A stretch of 64,000 nt of DNA from Micavibrio_A sp040381535 (GTDB lineage: Bacteria; Pseudomonadota; Alphaproteobacteria; Micavibrionales; Micavibrionaceae), in assembly GCA_040381535.1 (NCBI GenBank), contig JBEIHF010000003.1, positions 1 to 64,000 on the forward strand, written 5' to 3'. Both the position numbers and the translations under genes were made by a program. Positions 1 through 9,366 of the stretch are shown here, in pieces. The notes under the pieces were generated by a model that did no database searches, was not told the origin of the DNA, and was given only the letters and a program-made list of their open reading frames with translations. Positions within the stretch are counted from its first letter, which is position 1. Every line of letters begins with the position of its first letter.

Positions 1-653
1 AAAGATTGTGTTTCCAAAAACCCTTCGAATTCTTTCGGGCTTTCGTAATACAGCGCGGATTGACGATCGAGATCATTACCCATGGCAAGAATGTCGGCCT
101 TGATAACGTTCTGGTGTTCTTCCAGATAGGATTCTGCAACAATCTGCGAACTTTCCACCGCGGTTCTCACTTGGTCTGAAAACCATGCCTGCACACCGAA
201 ATGGAAGAAGAAGGTGGAGAAGATAGCCATGATAACTGCGGGCGCCGCCGCCATGACGGAAAAAATCACTACAAGGCGCATCTGCAATTTCGATCCCGCA
301 ATATTTTTACGCCGGCTCGAAAGTAGTTTTGCAAAACGCCGCGCGATCAGCGTCACCAAACCGATCATGATCACGAGGTCAAGGTTCAAAAGCCATATGA
401 CTGTATTAGGGTCATTCCCAAACGGCGGCGTTTCCGAGAGCGCAAAATAAGTAGCCAAGCCCGAAGCGATGATCCCCGCGATGAGCAAAAGAGCAAGCTT
501 CCCGCTCCAACCCCGTCTGAAGAAAATCCGCCCCACTCTGCCAACGGACGAATTGCGCCCTACGGTTGCCCGTTCTAACGCCTTCCACAGGCTGATCCCG
601 CCCGAGGGGCGTTTCAACGTTTCTTCAGGCTGTTGCGAGGGCGAGGAAAGCAT
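1..653 (-). CDS. ntrY: Nitrogen-regulation sensor kinase NtrY, N-terminal part (runs off the window)
   Basis: This is the first 217 codons of a membrane sensor histidine kinase. Reading on the minus strand from ATG at 653 there is no stop to the window edge. Three hydrophobic segments are visible at about residues 51-71, 84-104 and 126-150, followed by the start of a periplasmic sensing region containing FHFGVQAWFSDQVRTAVE. The motif LQMRLVVIFSVMAAAPAVIMA just before and in the third segment is characteristic of alphaproteobacterial NtrY. NtrY phosphorylates NtrX to control nitrogen metabolism or redox responses. The kinase domains lie outside the window. The ATG has no Shine-Dalgarno sequence and is preceded by AT-rich sequence. 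The gene diverges from ispDF, with no dusB, ntrB or ntrC between them. Confidence 0.85.
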   Translation of the reverse strand, partial: MLSSPSQQPEETLKRPSGGISLWKALERATVGRNSSVGRVGRIFFRRGWSGKLALLLIAGIIASGLATYFALSETPPFGNDPNTVIWLLNLDLVIMIGLVTLIARRFAKLLSSRRKNIAGSKLQMRLVVIFSVMAAAPAVIMAIFSTFFFHFGVQAWFSDQVRTAVESSQIVAESYLEEHQNVIKADILAMGNDLDRQSALYYESPKEFEGFLETQS

Positions 654-671
654 TATTATATTATGTCTATA

Positions 672-700
672 TTGACCTTTTAACGATTTAAGACTATCCA
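672..700 (+). promoter_or_regulatory. Putative sigma-70 promoter of ispDF
   Basis: TTGACC at 672-677 and TATCCA at 695-700 are separated by exactly 17 bases, giving a start near 707. AAAGG at 714-718 would then serve as the ribosome-binding site for ispDF. The element lies in the 73-base gap between divergent ntrY and ispDF. Confidence 0.5.
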
Positions 701-726
701 ATTTCTTAACTTAAAAGGCAAGTAAA

Positions 727-1899
727 TTGAATATGTCAAAAGAAGCCCAAATACCCTTCCACGTGCTCATCCCTGCGGCCGGATCAGGCACACGCACGGG
801 CGCAGGAATTCCCAAACAATACAAGAAAGTAGCGGGCAAAGCTTTGCTTCGTCACACCATCGAAAAATTCGTATCGATCCAAGGCCTCAAAACATTACGC
901 GTGATTATCGATCCCTCGCACATCCTTTTGTACAAGGAAGCTGTCGAAGGATTAGACCTCCTCCCGCCAGTCATGGGCGCCGCCACACGCAAACAAAGCG
1001 TCTATAACGGCATCGCCTCTTTCAAGGCGAACGAACAAGATGATCTGGTTTTAATACACGATGCCGCCCGCCCGTTCGTGTCCGAAGATTCCATCATTAC
1101 GCTTTTGACAGAAATGCAAAAATCCCCCGCCGCGACATTGGCCGCACCTGTGGCGGATACACTGGTTGATGCGGAATACAACACGGTTGATCGTGATTCC
1201 GTGAATGCCGTACAAACACCACAGGCTTTCAAGATATCCCTGCTCAAACGCGCGCACGAACAATTCCGCAATGATGACAAGTTTACAGATGATGCAGGCC
1301 TTGTCGCCGCCATCGGTGAAAGCATCACGCTGATCAAAGGAAGCCGCGAAAACTTCAAGGTCACAACACCCGAAGACATGGTCATGGCCGAAAAACTTTT
1401 GACCGCCGCGCGCGAAACCCGCACAGGCTTCGGCTATGACGTTCACGCGTTCGATCCCGCGCCTGCAACACAAATCCGCTTGGGCGGAATTGATATTCCC
1501 TACACCAAAAAACTGCTCGGTCATTCCGACGCGGATGTAATCTTGCACGCGCTCACCGATGCAATACTCGGTTGTATCGGCGAAGGCGATATCGGGCAAT
1601 TGTTCCCGCCTTCAGATCAAAAATGGAAAAACGCCGAAAGCGCAATTTTCATCACCGAAGCCGTCAAACGCTTGAGGGCAAAAGAGGGACAAATCATCCA
1701 CGCTGATATCACGCTGATAGCCGAAGAACCGAAAATCGGGCCGCACCGTGAAAAAATGATCGCGCGCATCGCGGAATTGCTAGGCATCGCAACGAACCGG
1801 GTGGGATTAAAGGCCACAACCTCAGAAGGCCTTGGTTTTACGGGACGCAAAGAGGGCATAGTTGCACAGGCCGTGGCTTCTGTTACCCTACCTGCATGA
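727..1899 (+). CDS. ispDF: Bifunctional IspD/IspF enzyme of the MEP isoprenoid pathway
   Basis: The protein joins 2-C-methyl-D-erythritol 4-phosphate cytidylyltransferase (IspD) and 2-C-methyl-D-erythritol 2,4-cyclodiphosphate synthase (IspF), cytosolic steps of isoprenoid precursor synthesis. The IspD nucleotide-binding signature GSGTRTGAGIPKQ is near residues 19-31. IspF starts at GYDVHAF near residue 236, with the metal ligands Asp238 and His240, and continues with GHSDADVILHALTDA around 265-279. A length of about 390 residues matches alphaproteobacterial fusions. Two starts are possible: TTG at 727, 8 bases after AAGG, or ATG at 733, which costs two residues. The TGA stop overlaps the ATG of pgpA, so the two are translationally coupled. 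Dxr of the same pathway lies at 42560-43753. Confidence 0.97.
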   Translation: MNMSKEAQIPFHVLIPAAGSGTRTGAGIPKQYKKVAGKALLRHTIEKFVSIQGLKTLRVIIDPSHILLYKEAVEGLDLLPPVMGAATRKQSVYNGIASFKANEQDDLVLIHDAARPFVSEDSIITLLTEMQKSPAATLAAPVADTLVDAEYNTVDRDSVNAVQTPQAFKISLLKRAHEQFRNDDKFTDDAGLVAAIGESITLIKGSRENFKVTTPEDMVMAEKLLTAARETRTGFGYDVHAFDPAPATQIRLGGIDIPYTKKLLGHSDADVILHALTDAILGCIGEGDIGQLFPPSDQKWKNAESAIFITEAVKRLRAKEGQIIHADITLIAEEPKIGPHREKMIARIAELLGIATNRVGLKATTSEGLGFTGRKEGIVAQAVASVTLPA

Positions 1900-2405
1900 A
1901 TTTGTTCCAACTGCCCGATCCCCAATTCCTGAAAAAACTGGATTTTAAAAATCCCGCCACATGGGTGGCGACATGGTTCGGCTGTGGACTTATGCGCCCT
2001 GCACCAGGAACATGGGGCACGCTAGGCGGACTTCCCATCGGGCTCATACTGCTCACTCTAGGCGGGCAACCGGCATTGGCCGCTGGAATATTTCTCGTTT
2101 TCATTATGGGCATGTGGTCGGCAAAAGAATTCGCGGCGATGACAGGCACCCACGACCATGGCATGATAGTTATCGATGAAGTCGTGGGAATATGGATCAC
2201 GCTATTGGCTTGCTCACTGGCACCGATATACATCGTGCTAGCATTTGTGTTGTTCCGCGCGTTCGACATTTTGAAACCATGGCCTATTTCATGGATGGAT
2301 AAGAATATCAAAGGTGCATTGGGTGTTATGGCCGACGACGTGGCCGCAGGAATCGCCGCCGCAATCTGTTTATGGGGGATACAAACCTATGCATTCGCTG
2401 GTTGA
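1896..2405 (+). CDS. pgpA: Phosphatidylglycerophosphatase A
   Basis: PgpA dephosphorylates phosphatidylglycerophosphate to phosphatidylglycerol in the inner membrane. The 169-residue protein has the family motif GTWGTLGGLPIG near residue 44 and the acidic catalytic motif DHGMIVIDEVVG near residues 87-98, within several hydrophobic helices. It starts at ATG 1896, overlapping the ispDF stop in an ATGA arrangement, and its end overlaps the cinA start by 17 bases. The pgpA-cinA linkage is common in proteobacteria. Confidence 0.95.
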   Translation: MNLFQLPDPQFLKKLDFKNPATWVATWFGCGLMRPAPGTWGTLGGLPIGLILLTLGGQPALAAGIFLVFIMGMWSAKEFAAMTGTHDHGMIVIDEVVGIWITLLACSLAPIYIVLAFVLFRAFDILKPWPISWMDKNIKGALGVMADDVAAGIAAAICLWGIQTYAFAG

Positions 2406-2865
2406 AGAATTATCACTGCTGCTGACGGATAAAAATCTTCGCCTCGTTTCAGCGGAATCCTGCACGGGCGGGTTGATCGCCGCAGCGATGACGGACCGCT
2501 CCGGCTCTTCTTCCATCTTCGAACGCGGCTATGTAACGTATTCCAACGAGGCCAAAATCGAAGAACTAGGGGTAAAATCCTTAACCATAGAAACCCATGG
2601 CGCGGTGTCCGAAGCAACCGCCGGCGAAATGGCAACAGGCGCGCTAAAAAATTCCCACGCTGATATCGCAATAAGCGTCACAGGAATCGCTGGTCCGAAC
2701 GGCGGTACGGAAGAAAAACCAGTCGGTCTTGTCTATATCGGCATTGCCCTGCAAAACAAAGAACCGCAAGTGTGGAAAAACAATTTTGATGGCGACAGAA
2801 CGTCCATCCGTCAGGCGACGGTGGAAAAGGCACTGGAACTTCTCATCGAAAAACTAGGCACGTAA
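2389..2865 (+). CDS. cinA: CinA-family nicotinamide-nucleotide amidohydrolase (PncC-type, C-terminal domain only)
   Basis: The protein corresponds to the stand-alone CinA C-terminal domain, which deamidates nicotinamide mononucleotide in NAD recycling. SAESCTGG at residues 21-28 and the conserved GIAGPNGGTEEKPVGLVYIG segment are present. I chose ATG 2389, giving 158 residues, because GGGGA at 2375-2379 lies in the right place; a longer reading from 2314 would have no homologous N-terminus. It overlaps pgpA by 17 bases and is the last gene of this operon. Confidence 0.93.
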   Translation: MHSLVEELSLLLTDKNLRLVSAESCTGGLIAAAMTDRSGSSSIFERGYVTYSNEAKIEELGVKSLTIETHGAVSEATAGEMATGALKNSHADIAISVTGIAGPNGGTEEKPVGLVYIGIALQNKEPQVWKNNFDGDRTSIRQATVEKALELLIEKLGT

Positions 2866-2868
2866 AAT

Positions 2869-3201
2869 TTACGCCGCGTGCGGTGCGGCTTTCGGTATCA
2901 TCCATTCAAAACCATCACAGCGTTGGACTTTATGAACGGGTAGATCCCTTCCCAACACGGCAACGGCTTGGGCCGCTGTTTTGAAATCTGCCAGACGCGG
3001 GTGTTGTTTGGAAATTTCGGGCGCAACGCGGTCTTTGATAATCTGCTTTTGCTGCCGCTGCCAATAATCAATGCCGGGAAAAACATGCGATATTACGGGC
3101 GATAGTGCCACAGATGACGTGGCGCCACTAAAATTTCCCGTCGCCATTTCGAACAAAACGGTTGTGTCAAATCTGCGTATGGCCTTCGGCATTCTTCCCA
3201 T
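2869..3201 (-). CDS. Hypothetical protein, 110 residues
   Basis: I do not recognise this protein. It is hydrophilic and mixed in charge, without a signal peptide or membrane segment, and starts MGRMPKAIRRFDTTVLF. An AAGAAAG ribosome-binding-like sequence precedes ATG 3201. It lies downstream of ratA in the same direction and is convergent with cinA, with only 3 bases between the two stop codons. It may be the last gene of the lipA-ratA unit or a lineage-specific orphan. Confidence 0.6.
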   Translation of the reverse strand: MGRMPKAIRRFDTTVLFEMATGNFSGATSSVALSPVISHVFPGIDYWQRQQKQIIKDRVAPEISKQHPRLADFKTAAQAVAVLGRDLPVHKVQRCDGFEWMIPKAAPHAA

Positions 3202-3239
3202 CTTTCTTATAAAAGTATATGGATGCCTTTTTAATTATG

Positions 3240-3674
3240 TCAACCGTACAGTTGTTGTGCACGCGCTTCGAAGGCGCCGACCATGCGCTTAACCACTTCG
3301 TTAAAGAACATATTTGCAAGCGTTTGCAGTGCAACATTCGAAAATTCGAATTCCACGGAAAAATCGATCAGGCACGACTCGTCAGGCTGGCGAATAAATT
3401 TCCAATGGTTGCGCAGATTTTTGAGCGGTCCCTTCAGGTATTCAATATGAATGCTATCAGGTCGCTCTAAAACAACCTTCGATGAAAAACGTTCGCGGAA
3501 CAGTTTGTATCCCACGATAAGATCGGCATAAAAAACGGAATCACTTTCGCGGCGGTTAACGCGCGACGCAATACACCAGGGAGCGAACTCCTGATATCGG
3601 CCCACATCTGCGACGAGCTCGAACATCTGTTCGGGCGTAAAAGGCAAATGTTTTTGTTCGATATGCCGTAGCAT
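3240..3674 (-). CDS. ratA: RatA/Coq10-family START-like lipid-binding protein
   Basis: This 144-residue protein belongs to the polyketide-cyclase/START family that includes mitochondrial Coq10 and E. coli RatA. The N-terminal LPFTPEQMFELVADVGRY and the later sequences FAPWCIASRV and YLKGPLKNLRNHWKF are typical. Coq10 homologues bind ubiquinone or its precursors; RatA was named for an effect on ribosome association. In alphaproteobacteria the gene sits next to lipA, as here, where its ATG lies 2 bases after the lipA stop. The physiological role in this organism cannot be read from the sequence. Confidence 0.9.
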   Translation of the reverse strand: MLRHIEQKHLPFTPEQMFELVADVGRYQEFAPWCIASRVNRRESDSVFYADLIVGYKLFRERFSSKVVLERPDSIHIEYLKGPLKNLRNHWKFIRQPDESCLIDFSVEFEFSNVALQTLANMFFNEVVKRMVGAFEARAQQLYG

Positions 3675-3676
3675 GG

Positions 3677-4642
3677 TTACTCGGCAGCGAGCTTGGTGAG
3701 CTTTTCTTCCCGCGCCTTTTTCAAACGCACGAAATCATCGCCTGCATGATACGAAGAACGCGTGAGCGGCGTGGCGGATACCATAAGGAATCCCTTCGCG
3801 CGCGCCATCTTCTCTAGCCCTTCGAATTGTTCGGGCGTCCAGAAATGTTCTACGGCTGCGTGTTTGGGTGTGGGCTGTAGATACTGTCCGATGGTGATGA
3901 AATCGATATCGGCGGCGCGCATATCGTCCATCACCTGTCCGATCTCTTCTTTGGTTTCGCCGAACCCGACCATCAGGCCGGATTTGGTGAACATCATCGG
4001 GTCGACCTGCTTCACACGTTGAAGCAATTGCAGGCTTCTAAAATAACGCGCGCCCGGGCGAATGGTCGGGTACAGGCGTGGAACGGTTTCAAGGTTATGG
4101 TTGAACACATCGGGCTTGGCGCGGATAACGGAATCAATCGCGTCCATATCGCCGCGAAAATCGCCGGGCAGAATTTCGATGGTCGTATCCGGGGATTTGA
4201 ATCGGATGGCGGCAATCGTTTTCACGAAATGCTCCGCGCCGCTATCCTCTAGATCGTCGCGGTCCACGGATGTCACCACGACATGGGACAATTCCATTTG
4301 CTCCACGGCAACGCCGACGCGCAAAGGCTCATATTTATCTAAGTCATTCGGCTTGCCCGTCGCAACATTGCAGAAAGAACAGGCGCGTGTGCACACCTCG
4401 CCCATAATCATGAATGTTGCGTGTTTCTTGTCCCAGCATTCGCCTATATTCGGGCATCCCGCTTCTTCGCACACGGTCGTGAGATTCAAGCCTTTTACAG
4501 TGGCAAGCGTTTCGGAATAAACTTTTCCCTGCGGTGCTTTCACGCGGATCCAGTCCGGCTTTTTGCCCATTGGGCGATCCGGACGTTTTTGTTTCTCGGG
4601 GTGGCGCTTCGCGCGGTCCAAAAGATCGGGGTTATAGGTCAT
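3677..4642 (-). CDS. lipA: Lipoyl synthase
   Basis: LipA is a radical-SAM enzyme that inserts two sulfur atoms into octanoyl groups bound to lipoyl domains. Both iron-sulfur cluster motifs are present: Cys58, Cys63 and Cys69 for the auxiliary sacrificial cluster, and Cys84-x3-Cys88-x2-Cys91 for the radical-SAM cluster. The C-terminal RSSYHAGDDF supplies the serine ligand of the auxiliary cluster. A length of 321 residues is normal. Its substrates here are the lipoyl domains of PdhC and PdhB, encoded upstream in the same cluster, which suggests coordinated expression. Confidence 0.97.
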   Translation of the reverse strand: MTYNPDLLDRAKRHPEKQKRPDRPMGKKPDWIRVKAPQGKVYSETLATVKGLNLTTVCEEAGCPNIGECWDKKHATFMIMGEVCTRACSFCNVATGKPNDLDKYEPLRVGVAVEQMELSHVVVTSVDRDDLEDSGAEHFVKTIAAIRFKSPDTTIEILPGDFRGDMDAIDSVIRAKPDVFNHNLETVPRLYPTIRPGARYFRSLQLLQRVKQVDPMMFTKSGLMVGFGETKEEIGQVMDDMRAADIDFITIGQYLQPTPKHAAVEHFWTPEQFEGLEKMARAKGFLMVSATPLTRSSYHAGDDFVRLKKAREEKLTKLAAE

Positions 4643-4681
4643 GGCTGCTTATATTATAGAATCTTTACGTTTTTTCCAGAA

Positions 4682-5194
4682 TTACTTTCCATTGGGCTTG
4701 AAATGGATATATGCGGCCCAATCCATCTGGTTGTTCGTCACGCACCCCGCATAATATAGATATTTGTCGTTGCGGAGCATCACAACAAGGCCCGTCGAAC
4801 CGGGGAACGGCGATGTCTCTACCATATCGGTCGATGAAATGCCGCGGCGAGAATATTCCCCCGCCACTTTTCGCACGGTGGCGTCACATGCCGCCTTGTC
4901 CTCGAACACTTTTGAATCCAGAACATCGGCTTTGTCGTTCAGATATTCTTTTTTGATGCGTTCGAGTTTGTCTGCACGGTCTTGGTTGGCGCGTGCAGCC
5001 TCTTCTTGATTGATGCCCGCGACACCTTCAACGGTCCCGTACATATCCTTATCCAACTGCGCCATCGCCGCAGAATCTTCGACCTGCGCCTTCTTAGCGT
5101 TCTCGACGGTTGTGTATGTGTTCCAGAAAAAATGCCCCGCCGCACCCAACGCCGCGGATAAAATCATTAGGAAAGCAATGCGGCCTCTGCTCAC
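4682..5194 (-). CDS. Membrane-anchored hypothetical protein with two cysteines
   Basis: The 170-residue protein has an N-terminal hydrophobic segment at about residues 6-21, then a charged, probably helical stretch and a C-terminal domain with Cys103 and Cys151. It starts at GTG 5194, just after the stop of the neighbouring gene. I do not recognise a family. It resembles the next gene upstream (5197-5592) in architecture: a membrane anchor, an 'AC-x-A-x-V' motif, a second cysteine about 50 residues later, and an ending of the form Y-I/M-x-x-x-K. The two may be tandem paralogues exposed to the periplasm. Confidence 0.75.
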   Translation of the reverse strand: MSRGRIAFLMILSAALGAAGHFFWNTYTTVENAKKAQVEDSAAMAQLDKDMYGTVEGVAGINQEEAARANQDRADKLERIKKEYLNDKADVLDSKVFEDKAACDATVRKVAGEYSRRGISSTDMVETSPFPGSTGLVVMLRNDKYLYYAGCVTNNQMDWAAYIHFKPNGK

Positions 5195-5196
5195 TT

Positions 5197-5592
5197 CTAC
5201 TCGTCCTTTAACGTATACATATAAGCGAACCTTCCATCGCTCCCAGGGATACAGGGAATATTGCTCAATTCGACATTACCTTTAAACAGAACGAAGGCAT
5301 CCATTTCTTTGGGCATGTCGGACCATTTCCCTTTCACCATCGCGCCACCATCTACAACCTTTATTCCGGGGCCTTTCTTTTGCTCGGCCAACACGCGCTC
5401 GTTCACCAACGCCACGCAGGCAGAATTGGAATCTACATATTTGTTTTCGATGACGGTTAGCCCATACTCCATGGCTCCTGCCGTCGCAGTCCCCAGTTTT
5501 TTATTCACTTCCGTAGGCCTGAATGTAAATAGCCCGTAACCCAGCCCAAACATGACCACAACAACAACGGTGGTGATGAGTTTTTGCTTCAT
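5197..5592 (-). CDS. Membrane-anchored hypothetical protein, possible paralogue of its neighbour
   Basis: I start this 131-residue protein at ATG 5592, one base after the lpdA stop, rather than at the longer in-frame start inside lpdA. Residues 5-22 form a single membrane anchor (LITTVVVVVMFGLGYGLF), so the rest is probably periplasmic. Cys59 and Cys114 occupy positions matching the two cysteines of the downstream gene. No known family is recognised. Its place between lpdA and lipA suggests co-transcription with the pyruvate dehydrogenase cluster but does not show a functional link. Confidence 0.75.
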   Translation of the reverse strand: MKQKLITTVVVVVMFGLGYGLFTFRPTEVNKKLGTATAGAMEYGLTVIENKYVDSNSACVALVNERVLAEQKKGPGIKVVDGGAMVKGKWSDMPKEMDAFVLFKGNVELSNIPCIPGSDGRFAYMYTLKDE

Positions 5593-5593
5593 C

Positions 5594-6997
5594 CTAGAAA
5601 TGAATCGCCTTTCCGTATGCGGACAAAACGCTCTCATGCATCATTTCCGACAATGTTGGGTGCGCAAATATCGTGTGCATGAACTCGGCTTCGGTCAACT
5701 CGTTGGTCTTCCCGATCACGTAACCTTGGATGAGTTCCGTCACTTCGGCGCCGACCATGTGCGCGCCGAGTAATTCACCCGTCTTTGCATCGAATATGGT
5801 TTTGACAAGACCTTCGGGTTCGCCGAGCGCGATGGCCTTGCCGTTCCCGATAAACGGGAAACGCCCGATTTTGACGTTGAGCCCCTGCTCTTTTGCAGCG
5901 CGTTCGGTAATACCGACGCTCGCCACCTGCGGATGACAATATGTGCATCCCGGAATGTTAGACTTTATCATCGGGTGCACGTCTTTTTGGCCCGCGATCT
6001 TGTCGATGCAGATAATGCCTTCGTGCGATGCTTTGTGGGCGAGCCACGGCGCGCCCGCGCAATCGCCAATGGCATAAACGCCTGCTTCCCCCGTCTTCAA
6101 ATATCCGTCTGTGACAACATGCCCGCGGTCAAGCTTTACGCCCGGCACATTTTCAAGGCCTATATTGTCGGTGTTGGGCGAAATCCCCACCGCCATAATA
6201 ACGCGGTCCACCGTAATCTTTTCGGTTTTGCCGCCGACATCGACATGCACGGTGACGTTGTTCGCACCTTTTTCCAGTTTGGTAGTTTTTGCACCCGTAA
6301 TAATTTTCATGCCCTGCTTTTCAAGCGATTTGCGCGCAAATGTCGAAATCTCGTCATCTTCCACGGGCATGATGCGGTCCAGCACTTCGACCACTGTTAC
6401 ATCAACACCAAGCGTTTTATAAAATGACGCGAATTCGATGCCGATAGCGCCTGACCCTACGACCAGAAGGGATTTGGGCATAACATCGGGCACCATAGCT
6501 TCGCGGTATGTCCAGATCAATTTGCCGTCCGCTTCTAACCCAGGCAATTGCCGCGCGCGTGCGCCAGTGGCGATGATAATATGCTTAGCAGTCAACTCGT
6601 CTATCTTCTTGCCGTCTTTTTCAAGCGTGACTTTGCCCTTGCCCGCCAGCTTGCCGTATGCATCGAAAACCGTGACTTTGTTTTTCTTGAGCAAATGACC
6701 GATACCGCCGGACAATTGTTTGGCCACGCCACGGGAACGCTCAACGATCTTTTTCAAATCGAACGAAACATCTTTCACCGTAATGCCGAAACTCTCGGCA
6801 TGCTTGATGAGATGAAACACTTCGGAGGAACGGAGTAGTGCCTTGGTCGGAATGCACCCCCAGTTTAGGCATATCCCGCCCAAATGATTGGCCTCGACGA
6901 CGGCAACTTTTATACCAAGCTGCGCCGCGCGTATCGCCGCCACGTATCCGCCCGGCCCGCCGCCGATAACTATCACATCGAAACCTTTGTCGGTCAT
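5594..6997 (-). CDS. lpdA: Dihydrolipoyl dehydrogenase (E3)
   Basis: E3 reoxidises dihydrolipoyl groups of 2-oxo acid dehydrogenase complexes with FAD and NAD+. The FAD-binding GGGPGG is at residues 12-17, the redox-active disulfide is Cys43/Cys48 in GGICLNWGCIPTKALL, a second nucleotide-binding motif is VVGSGAIGIEFASF, and the active-site His446-Glu451 pair lies in AHPTLSEMMHE. A length of 467 residues is typical. It is the E3 of the complex encoded upstream (pdhA, pdhB, pdhC), separated from pdhC by a hydrolase gene and a small lipoprotein gene. Confidence 0.98.
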   Translation of the reverse strand: MTDKGFDVIVIGGGPGGYVAAIRAAQLGIKVAVVEANHLGGICLNWGCIPTKALLRSSEVFHLIKHAESFGITVKDVSFDLKKIVERSRGVAKQLSGGIGHLLKKNKVTVFDAYGKLAGKGKVTLEKDGKKIDELTAKHIIIATGARARQLPGLEADGKLIWTYREAMVPDVMPKSLLVVGSGAIGIEFASFYKTLGVDVTVVEVLDRIMPVEDDEISTFARKSLEKQGMKIITGAKTTKLEKGANNVTVHVDVGGKTEKITVDRVIMAVGISPNTDNIGLENVPGVKLDRGHVVTDGYLKTGEAGVYAIGDCAGAPWLAHKASHEGIICIDKIAGQKDVHPMIKSNIPGCTYCHPQVASVGITERAAKEQGLNVKIGRFPFIGNGKAIALGEPEGLVKTIFDAKTGELLGAHMVGAEVTELIQGYVIGKTNELTEAEFMHTIFAHPTLSEMMHESVLSAYGKAIHF

Positions 6998-6998
6998 A

Positions 6999-7832
6999 CT
7001 ATCCTCTTATCAATTCCAATAAATCTTCCGTTTTGAGCATCGGTGAATCATGAGCCATAAACCCGTGCTCCAAAAAACTTTTCTCGTCCATGTTGATGGT
7101 GATTTTCGCACGGCCTCCAATGGCTTTATTAAAAGCTTCGGTGTCGGCCAACCTTAAAATCTCGTCGCGCTCGATCACGAGAATATTGATATTGATATGC
7201 GCGGGCAGGTTTTTGGCCCGCTCCGTCAAAACCCTGTAACCGCGGCGCAACGTTTCGACAACTTCGAACGCATCATTCAACGTAACCTTGTCCGTAATGC
7301 GCGCATCCATCAAAAATGCGGGCTGCCAAATGCGCATAATAGAATTTTCAGATTGGTCATCTACACCTTGCGCGCCTGCCCAGAGCAAAAGCGATTTGAC
7401 CTTGGAAATCGGCGCATCTTCTTCGCCCAGTGACCATATAGCCGACAACGCCCCGAAGGAATTTCCTATAACATAGATGGAATCATACGCGGTGTGCAAA
7501 ACTTTGAGTGTACGTAAGGGTTCGCTCATCCATTCGTCGATGGTCGCGGCCCCGCCGCCCAGATGCGACTCGCCTTTCGCGCGCCCTTCCATGATACGTG
7601 CCGCGTTATTCACCATCACGGGCGACATGGGGAGGTTGAGGCGCGTGCCTTTGTGCTTAATGACGTAAACGGCATAACCTTCAGCAACGAAGGCCGCGGC
7701 ATGACGTTGTTCGAACATCGTCGCGCCGAGGCCGGGAAAGCCGGGGCATAAAAGAACGACGCTGTTCGAGCCATTATCGGGCTCGAACACTTGGGCTTCC
7801 ACCCCGTCAAATTTATGCCAGCTGACTTTCAT
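6999..7832 (-). CDS. Alpha/beta-hydrolase family protein
   Basis: The 277-residue protein has the fold's landmarks: CPGFPGLG at 29-36, which resembles an oxyanion-hole region, and the nucleophile elbow GNSFG at 123-127 with Ser125. A His in EHGFMAHDS near the C-terminus could complete the triad. There is no signal peptide. The substrate is unknown. It is nested between lpdA (1 base after its stop) and a small lipoprotein gene (4 bases before its start), so it is probably translated from the pdhC-lpd transcript. Confidence 0.85.
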   Translation of the reverse strand: MKVSWHKFDGVEAQVFEPDNGSNSVVLLCPGFPGLGATMFEQRHAAAFVAEGYAVYVIKHKGTRLNLPMSPVMVNNAARIMEGRAKGESHLGGGAATIDEWMSEPLRTLKVLHTAYDSIYVIGNSFGALSAIWSLGEEDAPISKVKSLLLWAGAQGVDDQSENSIMRIWQPAFLMDARITDKVTLNDAFEVVETLRRGYRVLTERAKNLPAHININILVIERDEILRLADTEAFNKAIGGRAKITINMDEKSFLEHGFMAHDSPMLKTEDLLELIRG

Positions 7833-7836
7833 TTAA

Positions 7837-7965
7837 TTATAAACGTCCATGGTGGTCTTCATAATCTGCTTTCCATCCGCCATCAGGGTGCTGGCCTTCG
7901 GGCACGGCACAGGCGCCGAGGCCGAATGTCAAAACCAATAAAATCAATAAAAATAAACGCGACAT
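7837..7965 (-). CDS. Small lipoprotein, 42 residues
   Basis: A short gene starts at ATG 7965 with a strong ribosome-binding site (AAGGAGAG, 7 bases upstream). Residues 1-18 form a hydrophobic signal peptide ending in a lipobox, LGAC, with Cys19 as the lipidation site. The mature part is only 24 residues (AVPEGQHPDGGWKADYEDHH...). No family is recognised. It lies between pdhC and the hydrolase, 4 bases before the latter. Small lipoproteins of this kind resemble entericidin-like peptides in size only. Confidence 0.75.
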   Translation of the reverse strand: MSRLFLLILLVLTFGLGACAVPEGQHPDGGWKADYEDHHGRL

Positions 7966-8013
7966 GTTTTCTCTCCTTGTAAAAAGTTGAAAATATCACC
8001 CTGTCGGCAGTTA

Positions 8014-9282
<1,269 letters not shown>

Positions 9283-9306
9283 GTTGCATAAACCTCGTCA
9301 TATTTC

Positions 9307-9335
9307 TTGACATAATTTTTTATAGTAGCTATGGC
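9307..9335 (+). promoter_or_regulatory. Putative promoter of the gene inside the pdhB-pdhC gap
   Basis: A consensus TTGACA at 9307-9312 is followed, after exactly 17 bases, by TATGGC at 9330-9335. The predicted start is near 9342, 25 bases before ATG 9367, leaving room for the ribosome-binding site GAAGGG at about 9354-9359. It faces away from pdhC. Confidence 0.6.
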
Positions 9336-9366
9336 TCTTTTTCGAGTAATTCTGAAGGGTAGCATT

